A stretch of 64,000 bases of DNA from Symbiodinium natans. Lineage: Eukaryota; Sar; Dinophyceae; Suessiales; Symbiodiniaceae. Position 1 is the stretch's first letter. Every line of letters begins with the position of its first letter. The notes beneath the pieces are model-generated. The model was given only the letters and a program-made list of their open reading frames with translations. It was not told where the DNA came from and made no database searches. The stretch lies in assembly GCA_905221605.1 (NCBI GenBank), contig CAJNDS010002401.1:488542-552541 (forward strand), given 5' to 3'. Both the position numbers and the translations under genes were made by a program. Below, in pieces: positions 23,451 to 34,900 of this stretch.

Positions 23451-26400
23451 TTTACGGCCTTTTTAAGTGTTGCAAGAGGCTTTCAGCCTATGGGTTTAAG
23501 GTTATGGGCTTGAGGGGCTTTTGGGCTTGTGCACTCGGGTCTTACCCTAAACTAAACATCCCTAAGCCCTTAACCCATAAACCGAACCCGTAAACTGAGC
23601 CCCTTGAAGCCCGAATGCCGATCCATGGAAAACACCCTTGCCCCTAAACCCTGAAACCCCTAAACCCTATAAATGTCCAAACCCTAAAATCACGGCCCAA
23701 ACTGTAAACCGTAACCCCGCCTCTAAAGGAGGAACGGCGTCGGCCCTGGGCCGAGAACGCCATACCTGGGCTTTAGGGGTTTAGGTTTTAGGGTTAAGGG
23801 TTTAGGGTTTGGGCAGGGGGGGAGGTTTCAGGGGTTCAGGCTTTTAGAAGGTTTAGGGCACCTGAGGCTTCAGGGGCTTCAGGTCTGTTCGGGACTTAGT
23901 CTAAAGGGGTTTAGGGGCTTCGGGGTTTGGGATTTGGGGTTTTGGGGCTTCGGGGTTTTGGGTTTTGGGCTTTGGGTTTTGGGCTTTGGAGGGAAACAGC
24001 TTGGATGAATCGGCAAGCATGACAGTCAACGCAGCCAGAATCGGGCACAGCCTTTGTGTAAGTGTGTGCATTTGTTTTTATTGTTGTTTTTTGTCCATCT
24101 TTTTGTTGGGGGAAGGGGGGGCGGGCGCGAACCTTCCACTAAGCCCGCCCACAACGACCCAACTTTGGCATAAACTGCCATGAAGAAAACCTGGGACCTC
24201 ACTGGGCCCTACACTCCCTAAACTCCCTACCTAAAAACTCCCTAAAGCCCCCTAACGCCCCTAAACCCACTAAACCCCTGCACCCCCTACACCCCCTAAA
24301 CCCCCTAAACTCCCCGAGCCCCAAATCCCAAGGCATTTTGGGGATCCTCAACCTGCCGAGCCGCACGAGGCATGGCTCCCCCAGCTCCCAAGGCCAGGCA
24401 ACTCGTTTGAAACTTCTGTGAGCTGAAGCGGCAAACCAATGAGCGCATTTGCCCAGAAAGTGCCCCTTTTTAGGGGAGGGTCACTTGCTTTTTGGTGAGT
24501 GGGTTCCCGAAACCCTAAACCCTAAACCCTAAACCCTGTCACATTCTTTTGTTAGGTCGGTTTAGTGTTCGGTCTTGGGAGCCCGATGGGGTGGTGGCTC
24601 CTGAAACTCATAACCCTAAACTCCTAAACCTCCACAACCCTAAGTCCCGGGGTTTAGGGTTTAGGAATGAGGGTTTAGAGAAACACCGTAGACCCCAAAC
24701 ACCGTAAACCCTCAAGTAAGGGATTTCGGGCGCCTCATGACAAGAGGTGTCTGGGGGGAAGCGCTAAGAGTGCTTCAGGGTTATGGAGGGGGGGGGGGGT
24801 GTCTTTAGGGTTGAGGGCTTTTAGTGAGGGTGTAGTGTAGATGTTTAGGGGTTGAAGGGTGTAGGGTTCGGGGCGTTTAGTGTTTGTTCTCGGGGCCTAC
24901 CTCATTAGAATGGGTCTTTTGTGCTTGCTCCTGAAAACCATGGGGTTTGTCAGGGTTTTAGGGGACAAGCCCCCATCCGCAAAGCTTTTTCGTGCACCGG
25001 CGCAGACCGGTACACACAGCGGCTTCGGGCTCGGGGGCTTTTTGGGGCCCCCAAGGCAGGGCCCCTGTGTCCGGTGTTGGCTCGGAAAGGCGGCATCAGC
25101 TGCTAAGGAGCAATCGAGGGCTTTGGGGAGGTTCAGGGTCTTCAGATTCGGGGCCAGGTGCTAGACTTTCACTCCTTGCACGCATGCAGCAGGGTTACAT
25201 GCTCCGGAGCTTAGGGCTCTTGGGTTTGGAGTTTGTCACTGTAGTTTTTTGCGGGTTGGGGGGGGGGGGGGGGGAGTCTGACCTAGCTGCTGTTCAGTCG
25301 GGTTCTAGGGACACTTGCACAGCTGACCTGCCGTCCACGGTGATCAGAGCTCGACCGCATTAACAGCTTGGGGGTCCGGGTTTCCGTCACAGGCAAAAGT
25401 GTCAAGCGCCGTCCTTCCTACCCTCGAGCTAGCAGGCAAATACTGAGCTCTCTGTACGGACGGGCACACCTCAAAGTTGGCAGGGCGGGGCTGCAAAAAG
25501 AAGAAGCAGGAAGACGGAAGGGAGATGAGACTCAGTGGGTTGAAGGGCTTGGGTTTTTCTTTTTGGTATTTAGGGTTGAGGCCTAAACCCGAAACTTTAT
25601 TCCCCCCTAAAGGCGGAACCCTCAACACCCGAAACACCCGGAACCCCAGCGATATCTACCCATGACCCGAGCTTCCTCAGCTTTGGCTTCGCCAGAGGAG
25701 CTTTCGGAACTTCACCTGGCGAGCGCCCTCCCAATCTTTGGGTTTAGGGGTTTACGGGTTTAGGGTTCAGGGTTCAGGGTTCAGGGTTCAGGGTTTAGGG
25801 TTTAGGATTTAATCTAGAGCTCCGGATGCTGACGGCAAGCCCGCCCTAAGCCTCCCATTACAGCTGTGAACCTAGACCATGAGCCCAAACTCCCGAAACC
25901 CGCGGCCCCTCTAATCCCTGGATGTCTCCGAAACCGCCAAAACCTTAAACCTCTAAACCCCTAAACCCCTAAACCCTAACCCCCCCCCCTTTTTAACAGC
26001 CCAGTTTTCCGGGTGTCGTTTAAGTTTCGGGGTGGGGTCAAGCCCAGGCCGGGGAAATTGCTCCCAGAAGAACTTCCGGATTTTAGGGAAGGCGCTTGGG
26101 TTTCCGGCTTTTTGTTTTGGCGTGGCTCCGGCATTTTGGGTCCACAGTTTGGGGGGGAGGAAGGGGTCATTTTGGGGGCCACTAAAGGGGCCCCCGGTTG
26201 AACTTTGACTCTTTGCATCTCCTAAGTCCCATAGACCCCGAGCCCTGAACCTCATGACAACCCAAACATAACCTCTCAAGCCTAACGGCACAGCGTAAAA
26301 CTTTAAACCAGCTCAAGCCCTAGTCGAGCGCACAAACCCTAAAGTCCAAACTCAGCTGTTTCAGGGTCGCGCCTTGTGCCCCGGCAGGCATTGGATAATC

Positions 26401-26760
26401 CTCAGTGGGGACGCAGGGAACGGGATGCAGAGCTTCAGGGTTTGGGGCTTACTTCTCCAACTAGGAAGGTACTCTCGGCATAGGGAAGCCCTGCAATACG
26501 CATGCAAGCCGCCAGGCCCCCTTCACCGGGCGATGAGAGCCGCAAGCCCAACGCCTGAACCCCCAAAATCCTTCTTGAACCCGGAAAACCATGAAGTTCT
26601 ATGGCATCCTAGATACCAGATGCCCTAAGGATGGAACCCGAAACGCTGAAACACCCTCCTGCTGTGAAGGCATGCGGCTTCAACATCTCCTCCCGCTCGG
26701 TGCCCTCCAGCATCGTCAGAGCCTGCCGCGCAAAGGCGAGAAGGTCCATACCCCAAGCGG
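23451..26760. other. Mixed unique and degenerate repeat DNA, no gene identified
   Basis: Telomere-like fragments at about 23,640-23,690, 23,770-23,815, 24,508-24,535, 25,740-25,812 and 25,945-25,980. Poly-G runs at 24,788-24,799 and 25,258-25,274. The largest frame, 123 codons at 24,992-25,363, crosses a G run and shows no domain. I see nothing here that I would call a gene. Confidence 0.5.
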
Positions 26761-26915
26761 GTTTAGGGTTTAGGGTTTAGGGTTTCGGGTTTAGGGTTTA
26801 GGGTTTAGGGTTTAGGGTTTATAGGGTTTATAGGGTTTAGGGTTTAGGGTTTAGGGTTTAGGGTTTAGGGTTTAGGGTTTAGGGTTTGGGGTTTAGGGTT
26901 TAGGGTGCGGGTTTA
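26761..26915 (+). repeat. TTTAGGG array
   Basis: About 20 TTTAGGG units, with two TTTATAGGG variants near 26,818-26,835. Confidence 0.93.
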
Positions 26916-28155
26916 AGGTAAAATTGCTCCCAACAAGGAGCACAATCAAGAAACACATGTCAAGCTGAAACTCAAACTGCATTCAAAAAGTCTGCGGATC
27001 TTGGGCTTGGGTCTGATACACCGCCCAAATTAGCATTTGATTGGGGTGCATGGATCAGGGTTGCTCTTGAACATACGTAGCATGATTGCCCACATAACCG
27101 CCCTCCCCAACATGGATGGCCTCCGTGTCGTAGCCCTCCGCCAGCAGCCGCTCCTGCTCGGAGCGCTCTGCGGGGAAACCACGAAACCAAACCCTTCACC
27201 GCTAAACCCCCTAAAAGCACAAACCGAATGGCGTTTTGAGTTTGGTGAGAATTCTTTCCGGGCGGGCGGGTAGCAACACCGCATCACAGAAGCTGAGGCA
27301 CATGGAAGAGCCTTGGGTTTAGGAAATTAGGGCTTTTTGAATCGTATCCCTGAAATCCTTCCCAGCCGAGCTTCAGGTTTAACGTGGGAGAGTTAGGCTT
27401 GGGGTTTAGAAGGGTTGAGCAGTCTAGGATAGTCTAGGCGTAGGGTTTGAGTTGACCGAAAACCTCCACACAAGCCCCCTTGAACCTCACCAACCAACAT
27501 CCAAAATGCAGCGTCCGACTCTCTTCCCTCCCTGTGGCCCCCAGAGGTTGTAATAGGCCATAAACCCTGAACCCAGCCCTAAGCCCTATTATAGGCCCTG
27601 AACCCCAAACCCTATTCACTCTATAAACCCTAAACCCTGAACCCTATAGGCCCTCGAAACTCTAAACCCTAAACCCTAAACCTTCTAAAGTTTAAACACT
27701 CTTCTCCCCCTCGTGCCGTGTAGACGTCGAGCCCCACGGGCTGCAGCAGCCGCCTCAAGGCCGCCGGCGCGTCGCCCTCCTTTGGGGCTTATAGGGTTTA
27801 AGGTTTAGGGGTGTCCAGGGTTTCGGGTTTAGGGCTTAGGGTTTAAGGTTTAGGGCTTGCAGGGCTTAGCTTACTAGTTCTTTAGTAGGGACTTCGGGAG
27901 CTAGGTACCGTATATCCATAGGAAAACCCTTCAAGAATTCCTCATTTCCCAACTTCCCAAAAAATCGCTAGCTTATGGAGCCCTTCATGCCTCTCGGGCC
28001 TTTTGATGGGGCTCTTACGGGCCGACCCCCCAAAAACACCCCCGAAACCCTACAGGCTTTCGAGAGGGCTGGGGTCCGAGCCTCGAGGCTTTCGGGCTGA
28101 CTTGGCGGCGGAACCGACCCTTCTGCGCAAAATAGGGCTTAGGGGAGGTTTTGGG
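26916..28155. other. Unique DNA with scattered telomere-like units
   Basis: Short CCCTAAA-like stretches at about 27,605-27,690 and TTTAGGG-like ones at about 27,790-27,860. Small frames on both strands at 26,972-27,287 show no recognised family. Confidence 0.5.
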
Positions 28156-28225
28156 GGTTTTGGGGTCTTGGGGTCTTGGGGTCTTGGGGTCTTGGGGTCT
28201 TGGGGTCTTGGGGTCTTGGGGCTTG
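28156..28225 (+). repeat. TTGGGGTC 8-bp array
   Basis: About eight perfect copies of an 8-mer, GGGGTCTT in the given strand. It is related in composition but not in sequence to the 8-mer telomere variants. Confidence 0.93.
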
Positions 28226-28757
28226 GGGCGCGAATTCGCGGAGTGCGCAGACACAGCTTTTAAGCACAGCACAGCAACACAAGAAGAACACATGAAGCCT
28301 GCTGGTCTGTCTGACTGTCTCTTCTGTATCGCCTATCTGTACAACGCGACTCTCAAAAACCTACTACTCGATGTGTGCCTGTATCATCTGCAGTTAGCCA
28401 TGCTGAGCTTGGCCATGCAAGCCACATTCGAGCAGCAATGGTATCGGCATCATCTGTAAGAGAGGGCAAAGCGGAGTTGGGCGATCCAAGCTCGAAGAGC
28501 TTTAGATGGGAACCCCACAACGCCCCCAACTTTCAGGCCTGACACGGCCTGCCAGCCGTGCCAGGGAGGCTGAAGGTTCTGTAGGCGCCGCACCTGGGAA
28601 ATCACGCTTGGGGATTTAAGGGCTGTAGGTTTTTTGGGGTTTTGGGGATTCTTGCGGTACCACTTTGGGCGTAGGCGGTCGGACACCGGTCGGAACACAT
28701 TGGGGACTGGCCCACCCCGAGTCACACACACACACACACACATGATGCCAACGAAGC
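28226..28757. other. Unique DNA with a CA tract, no clear gene
   Basis: Non-repetitive DNA that opens the longest ITS-free island of the first 45 kb (28.2-30.4 kb). A plus-strand frame continues from the 8-mer array to 28,459 (residues near CLFCIAYLYN, Leu-rich), with no family recognised. A (CA)n tract lies at about 28,723-28,742. Confidence 0.5.
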
Positions 28758-29408
28758 TCAGCTAACTGCTCCGCTCTTGGACTGCGGGAGCCTCTCTCGC
28801 ACACCGTCGCACATCTGAGCCGCAACGCACGATTGCCTAAGCAGGCGGCTTCTGGCTTTTGGCCACAGCACAAAGTTCCAATGAACCCGCCGCAGGTTGG
28901 CATTTGAGCCTCGGTCTTGTAGGTACACATGACAGGATGGTGCCGAGTGTACATCCATAGCTGTGACACCCGCGGTGGTCACTGCACAGGCATAGCAGCA
29001 AAGAAACCGCTCCCATGTTGACTCTGCGTACCATATACCTTTCAGCGCCGTTTCCGAATCTAATCGCAACACTGGATGCTGCAGCTTCCCTCGGACAACA
29101 TGCAGTGATGGGGAAGTTGGCTGGGAAAGTGTCACAAATAGATGGTTCCTGCCAAGCACGTTTCCACCACACCGCCAGCATGTGCATGGCTGATGTGAAT
29201 TCTCACATTTGGCTTGCATTCATGCCATGAACCTGGCCTGTGATAGGGCCCCCTTGCAGCCAGGACATATCGGCAGCGCACACAACTGACCACCTTTGGG
29301 GCCAATGTGTGGCATACAAACAAGTGGAACCTCTGATGAACACCGGCAATGCGCAGCAGTGAGGCTGGTGTTCAACGTGGGCCTCTCAGATTGCCACTCC
29401 ATCTCCAA
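28758..29408 (-). pseudogene. Cys-rich hypothetical protein split by an in-frame TGA
   Basis: Two minus-strand frames are directly contiguous in the same phase. The first (29,408-29,220, 62 codons) ends with TGA at 29,222-29,220, and the next base triplet is ATG, opening a 153-codon frame to 28,758. Ignoring the stop gives about 216 codons. Cysteine pairs occur on both sides of it: CALPICPGCKG before, and KCENSHQPCTCWRCGG after. This is a spacing typical of zinc-binding ribbons, although no named family is clear to me. The region lies in a 2-kb island free of telomere repeats. The simplest reading is a gene or retroelement remnant with a nonsense mutation. A TGA-recoded codon is possible but unsupported. 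Confidence 0.4.
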
Positions 29409-29864
29409 ACTGTTGGCTTACATTCAACTTGCCAGACGCAAACAAAAAAGACTGTCACTCGGAACATCATACAATATCATATCGCTGCGATGCCAAACCC
29501 CACGCGCAACACGCGCAATCACACCATTGCACAATTGTGCTGCTGATCACGCAAAACGTGAACCCTAATCAGCCGACCGACAGCACGCAGATGCAGAGAC
29601 ACGGTGTTTTGGCTGCAAAGATAGGTCAATGAGTTCTCCGAAATCACGCTGATGGCGGCTGGCGCCCCCACAGACGCTCCTGATGTCAAAGACCAGTGGC
29701 CTCGCTGACGCCAGCAAGTACAAATAGCTGTACGTCGTAGTTTAGGGTTCGTGGTGTGCGCTGGCCATTAGCCCGACCTACCCCAGCGCAAACCTACCTG
29801 CCTCGGTGTCAGCTGCTCAACGGTTGAAGCGCGCTCGGAAACACTCCAACGCAAGCCACAGGCA
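29409..29864. other. Unique DNA without recognisable gene
   Basis: Non-repetitive sequence between the Cys-rich frame and a tandem duplication. Small frames exist on the plus strand (29,296-29,632) without recognisable domains. Confidence 0.4.
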
Positions 29865-30345
29865 TAAACATGCTCGAACCGTAATGTCCCACCTGAGACA
29901 TAGAAAATCCGCTGGGGTTAAGCACAGGAAGGCCATGGCTTTGCAATCCAGAGTGCAGCCACACAAACGGCCGCAGCTGGATAAATCTGGCTTCTGGTTT
30001 CCGCGGCAGCCTGGTCCAATCCGCCAAGAAAACAGACTATACAAAAAGCAGAATACGTAACATGTCACAACGGCTGGAACTTGTGGGCCCGGACTAAAGA
30101 TGAAGCTCGAACCCCAAGGTCCCACCTGAGACATTGAAACCCGCTGGGGTTGGGCACGGGTAGGCGATGGCTTTGTAATCCAGAGTGCAGCCACACAAGC
30201 GGCCGCTGCTGGACAAGTCTGGCTTCTGATTAGGCTAATTTTGCCAAGAGAAAAGAAAAAAGGCAAAACAAAATCGCACAACGGCTGGAACTTGTGGGCC
30301 CCGATGAAGGGTGAAGCTCGAACCCTAAGGTCGCAGCCCCACATA
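29865..30345. repeat. Diverged tandem duplication, period about 211-233 bp
   Basis: The landmark GCTCGAACC is found at about 29,872, 30,105 and 30,316. Copies 1 and 2 share the order TCCCACCTGAGACAT, CGCTGGGGTT, ATCCAGAGTGCAGCCACACAA, GGCCGC, TCTGGCTTCTG. Copies 2 and 3 share ACAACGGCTGGAACTTGTGG upstream. Point differences and indels show the duplication is old. The contents are not telomere-like. A 181-codon minus-strand frame covers the region but does not keep phase between copies. Confidence 0.85.
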
Positions 30346-31110
30346 TACTCAGAAAGCGTCACAATACGGGCCCGAGTTTTTGAGGCCCTAAACCCTAAAA
30401 CCCAAACCCTAGACCCCCACGATTGTGACTTTTTCTTGGGGACCCCGAAGCCCCTGCAGCTCCTGAAGGTTCATGGCTGGCGTTCCAAGCAGGGCTGAGC
30501 CCTATACAGGCGCCCAACGCACCCGACTGAACCCCAAAACCCCAAGCAGTCAAACCCTGCTGAGAACTACCTCCAAATCCCCTAAACCCCTAAACCCTAA
30601 AACCTAAACCCTAAGCCCTAAACCCTAAACCCTAAACCCTGCCTAAACCCGAAACCCTAAACCCTAAACCCTCGTAACCCTAGTAACCCTAGCAACCCCA
30701 AACCCTCCACAAGGAGCCCTAAACCCTAAACCCTAAACCCTAAGCCCTAAACCCTAAACCCTAAACCCCAAACCCTCTCCAAGGAGCCGAGGTCCTGCTC
30801 GCTGCGCAGCACTGTGGAGGTCGCCGAGCCCTTGGGCGAATCTCTGTCCGACCTGTCAGGGTTTAGGGTTTAGGGCTTAGGGTTGAGGGTTTAGGGTTTA
30901 GGGTTAGGGGTTAGGGTTTTGGGTTTAGGGTTCAGCATCTCAAGTCCGAGCATTCACTAGTCAAGCAGCTTGTCAAGCGTTGGAATAAAAACCCACCCAC
31001 CCAAGAAACCCATAACATTGAGAAAATACAAAGTTCACTCAATACATTCCCAGTAGACTTAAAGCTCAAGGTCCAGTTGGCCCAAAACCCGAAATCTAAC
31101 TCTCAAACTT
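30346..31110. repeat. Telomere-like repeat field, section 4
   Basis: CCCTAAA-type arrays at about 30,580-30,670 and 30,715-30,775, a TTTAGGG-type array at about 30,858-30,935, then unique DNA. Confidence 0.8.
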
Positions 31111-31265
31111 CCTCACATGATGGATGGGAATAGGGGGGGTTGGGGGGCGGGAAGGGGGGTGGGGGGTCCAGTTGCCCCAAAACCCGAAATCTCACGATGT
31201 GGCGGGGGGGGTGGGGGTGGTGGGGGTGGGAAGGGTGGGGGGGGGGCGTGGTGGGGCCACCAGAA
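31111..31265 (+). repeat. G-rich low-complexity tract
   Basis: G runs broken by single T or A residues (for example GGGGGGGTGGGGGTGGTGGG). The motif CCAAAACCCGAAATCT(C/A) occurs twice (about 31,081 and 31,177). Frames over it are Gly-rich artefacts. Confidence 0.8.
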
Positions 31266-32030
31266 GAAAAAAAAACAATATGTGGGCGTCAGGGTTTAGG
31301 GCCCATTAGGGGGGAAAAAACAAAAGGCCGACGAAGGGCGTCAGGGTTTAGGGCCCACCAGGGGGGGAAAAAAACAAAAGGCCGACGAAGGGCGTCAGGA
31401 TTTAGGGCCCACCAGGGGGGAAAAAACAATATGCCGACGAAGGGCGTCAGGGTTTAGGGCCCACCAGGGGGAAAAAAAAAAACAATATGCCGACGAAGGG
31501 CGTCAGGGTTTAGGGCCCACCAAGGGGAAAAAAAAACAATATGCCGACGAAGGGCGTCAGGGCTTAGGGCCCACCAGGGGGAAAAAAACAATATGCCGAC
31601 GAAGGGCGTCAGGGTTTAGGGCCCATCAGGGGGGGAAGAAAACAATATGCCGACGAAGGGCGTCAGGGTTTAGGGCCCACCAGGGGGGAAAAAAACAATA
31701 TGACGAAGCGGGTCAGGGTTTAGGGCCCACCAGGGGGGAAAAAAACAATATGCCGACGAAGGGCGTCAGGGTTTAGGGCCCACCAGGGGGGGAAAAAAAC
31801 AATATGCCGACGAAGGGCGTCAGGGTTTAGGGCCCACCAGGGGGGAAAAAAACAATATGCCGACGAAGGGGGTCAGGGTTTAGGGCCCACCAGGGGAAAA
31901 AAAACAATATGCCGACGAAGGGCGTCAGGGTTTAGGGCCCACCAGGGGGGAAAAAAACAATATGCCGACGAAGGGGGTCAGGGTTTAGGGCCCAGAAAAA
32001 AACAATATGCCGACGAAGGTCATTAGGGTT
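31266..32030 (+). repeat. 53-54-bp minisatellite with a TTTAGGGCCC core
   Basis: About 14 tandem copies. Each has the order GACGAAGGGCGTCAGGG, TTTAGGGCCCACCA, a G run of 4-7, an A run of 6-12, then CAATATGCC. The core recurs at about 31,290, 31,345, 31,398, 31,450, 31,506, 31,560, 31,612, 31,665, 31,716, 31,769, 31,823, 31,877, 31,928 and 31,982. Copies differ mainly in G-run and A-run length, and the last one is shortened. Each unit carries one telomere-type 7-mer. Confidence 0.95.
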
Positions 32031-32750
32031 TAAATATACATAGCAAGAGAGGGTTTAGGGTTTAGGGTTTAGGGTTTAGGGTTTAGGGTTTAGGGTTTAG
32101 GATTTAGGGTTTAGGGTTTAGGGTTTAGGCTTTAGGCTTTAGGCTTTAGGCTTTAGGGTTTGGGGTTTGGGGTTTGGGGTTTAGGGTTTAGGGTTTAGGG
32201 TTTGGGGTTTAGGGCTTAGGGTTTAGGGAAGAAGCGATTGGCAAGGCTTTCGGGCATCAGGGTGTAAGCTGTAGCGGCCAAGTCCCAAGTTGAAGTTCTG
32301 GACTCAGAAAGCCCAAACCCGCCCCTTGAACCTCGAAGCTTCTAAGGACTGATCCCCTGGAATCTTAAACCCAAAACCCTGAAGCACCAAACCCCTAAAC
32401 CCTAAACCCCAAAACACAAAACCCTCAACCCTAGCAACCCTAAACCCTAGTACCCCTAAACCCCAAAACCCCTGAATTCCCTAACAGAACCCTAAACCCC
32501 TAAACCCTAAACCCGAAACCCTAAAATCCTTACACCCCAAAACCCTCAATCCCCAGAGCCCTCCATCTCGGTGCACGACTCAAGAGCTGACGGCTCGCTG
32601 GCAGGAGGGGGGCTGACCTCGCGACAAGGTCCCCCAAAGCTAAAACTGCAGAAAGAGCTCAGGCTGTAGGGTTTAGGGTTTAGGGTTTAGGGTTTAGGGT
32701 TTAGGGTTTAGGGTTTAGGGTTTAGGGTTTAGGGTTTAGGGTTTGGGGCT
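32031..32750. repeat. Telomere-like arrays including a TTTAGGC block
   Basis: TTTAGGG array from about 32,050, turning into four TTTAGGC units (about 32,124-32,152), then three TTTGGGG units, then TTTAGGG again to 32,228. Degenerate CCCTAAA-like DNA at about 32,385-32,560 and a clean TTTAGGG array at about 32,668-32,745. Confidence 0.88.
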
Positions 32751-33901
32751 TCGAGCTCCTGGACGCTCCCTTACAGGGTTGTCGATGACGGCGCAGTACC
32801 TACTCCCCTACGTCATTGGGAAGAGCTGAGGAATAAAGCTAGAAGGCCTTTCCAAAGTAGCCCTAAGCCCCAAAGCCCTCAACCCTGAGCCCTAAAACAA
32901 AGCTGAATGCAAATCCCTGAAGTCCACAACCCCCTACGAGTATGCCAAAGGAGACGGGCGGCGGGGGGCGGAGTCGCGACTTCGGCTGCGACGGGGGCTG
33001 CGGCAGAGGCTGCGCCTGACAAGGCTTGCGGAATTAGGGGGTGGTTTGGGGAGCCTCTAAACCCTCACAAAACCCTGGAGCCTAAACTGAGTTCTTATTG
33101 AGGAACTTCTGCTAAGAGGCATCATGAGGAAACCGCTACAGCTCACTATAATACCCTTAAACCCCAAACTCTTCTTGTGGCAACTTCAGCTGCAGGTTCC
33201 CCAACAAGAGCCTGTTTAAGGGGTGGGGGGTTAAAGCTCTGGAGCTTGTTGGTTCAGGGCTCATAAGTCCACATTGACCAGGACCTCTCAAGGCAAAAGC
33301 TGCGAACACGAACGTTGTGGGCCTTGTGGGCCTTGGTGAGTGCCTGCGAGGTTACTCAAGGTGCCGTTGAGCGATTCAGGGGACCTCCGAGATCATTCAT
33401 TCATCCCCAAACCTCCCCCAAGAAGGTAGCCCGAAGACTTAAAGCAGTAGGGAATGTGTAGGGGTGCCCCTCTGAGGGACTACTATCTTAGGGGCTCAGG
33501 TTTTTGGGGTTTTGGGTGGGTGCCCAACAGACTCCCTTTAGCTCGTGCAAACACGACGGGTGGGCCTCCACCAAACAGGCTGCTCAACCGAAGCAGGGGT
33601 AGAGAGCGCATCCTGGGTCTGGGGCTTAGGGCTGAGGGTCCCGGGATGAGCTGGCGTACAGACTACTGGTGGCAGTCCGAATACTTCCACTGGTACAGAG
33701 GCAGCTAAAAACTCATCACCTCAGGCGGACGTTGAAACAAATCCACGTCGCCAGAAGAGAAGGAACCCTCAACTCTCAACCCTCAATGTTACACCAACAA
33801 CAACTTGGGTACTCAACCAAAGGCCGGTTACGCAAACAAAAGAACATGGTGGCGACTTTGGCCCCAAGTTAGGAGATCGTCACCGCGCGTGCAAGAGTGC
33901 T
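32751..33901. other. Unique DNA, no gene identified
   Basis: No array of telomere repeats. Several frames of 60-85 codons at 32,907-33,872 show no domain. I see nothing else in it. Confidence 0.45.
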
Positions 33902-34129
33902 TTGCAAGTTAGGATGCCCCCGGTCAGCAAGAAGAAGGTTCCGGAGTATAGGGTTTTCGTTCATGTCGCTGGGACCGAGACGTCTTCATCAGCTGTGACA
34001 GATGAAGTCGTGTGGCACGCGTCTGCCTGGAACCAGGCTTGCATCACTTTTTGGCTTCAGGATTTGGTTGTCCCAAGCATGGCAGCCCTACACAAACATG
34101 CGGTGGAGCCCATCAATCCAAGGCCTTGA
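33902..34129 (+). CDS. Hypothetical short protein or exon fragment
   Basis: A 75-codon frame of mixed composition, with an internal ATG that would give MPPVSKKKVPEYRVFVHVAG. A Trp-containing stretch follows (VVWHASAWNQACITFWLQDL). The composition is not driven by any repeat, and the flanks on both sides are unique. I know no family for it. It may be an exon, a decayed insertion or chance, and I keep it only because it stands out from neighbouring frames. Confidence 0.22.
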   Translation: MQVRMPPVSKKKVPEYRVFVHVAGTETSSSAVTDEVVWHASAWNQACITFWLQDLVVPSMAALHKHAVEPINPRP

Positions 34130-34900
34130 TTAAAGCTTCGGCTTCGCTTGGGGCTGCACACACACCCCTCTCTACATGCAAGAAGAGACCTACAACTCGC
34201 AAGGAGCCAAAAAGGAAGAACACCAAAACCTGCGGAGCCCCACCTCCACCCGACCACCGCCAGCAGCAGCCAAGGAAGCCAGCTAAGGAGCCGGCTGGCG
34301 CCTACCCGAATGTGGGCGTTAGGGTTTAGGGTTTAGGGTTTAGGGTTTAGGGTTTAGGGTTTAGGGTTGAGGGTTTAGGGTTTAGGGTTTAGGGTTTAGG
34401 GTTTTTAACTGAGGTTTGAGGCGTCTGTGGGTTTTGGGGTTTTGGGGTGCAGGTTTTCTGGCCGGGGAACCCTGAAACCTCAACGTCTCAACATCCCAGA
34501 CCCGAAAGGTTTCGGGGCTCAGGGTTTGGGTTGAGGGTTTGGGGGGCATTCATAACACCCAAAAGCCTTCTTATATTTAAAAAAAACAAAACTTCCCCTC
34601 CAGCGCAAACCTACAGCAGAAAAGACCTCCACGAAGCGAGGCGCGCCGGCGCCCAGTCCTCTGAGTCCACAAAAGGCAGGTTGGCTCACGGAGCTCGGGC
34701 TTCGGGGGTCTCAGGGTTACCCTATAAACCCTATAAACCCTATAAACCCTATGAACCCTATAAACCCTACAAACCCTGTAAACCCTGTAAACCCTGTAAA
34801 CCCTGTAAACCCTGTAAACCCTATAAACCTTCAACCCTGAAGCCTAAAGCCGAAAGCCCTGAACCCAAAAAGCCCTGAAGCCCCGAAGCCCTTTGTTTTC
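34130..34900. repeat. TTTAGGG array and a CCCTATAAA 9-mer array
   Basis: TTTAGGG at about 34,318-34,410. A 9-mer array at about 34,718-34,830 starts as CCCTATAAA and switches to CCCTGTAAA after about six units, then returns once. It is a telomere-like unit lengthened by two bases. The open frames it creates (Pro-Tyr-Lys and Pro-Cys-Lys repeats, Val-Tyr-Arg on the other strand) are artefacts. Confidence 0.88.

Noticed and set aside
29865-30345. tRNA-derived SINE suggested by a GGTTCGAG-like box B on the minus strand
   Set aside because: I could not find a matching box A at proper spacing or a foldable T-arm around the motif, and no tail or target duplication is seen.
31266-32030. CRISPR-like array
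   Set aside because: The whole 53-54-bp unit is conserved, with no unique spacers between repeats, and the DNA looks eukaryotic. It is a minisatellite.
34577-34878. Pro-Tyr-Lys / Val-Tyr-Arg repeat protein, possibly structural
   Set aside because: Explained by the CCCTATAAA 9-mer array.
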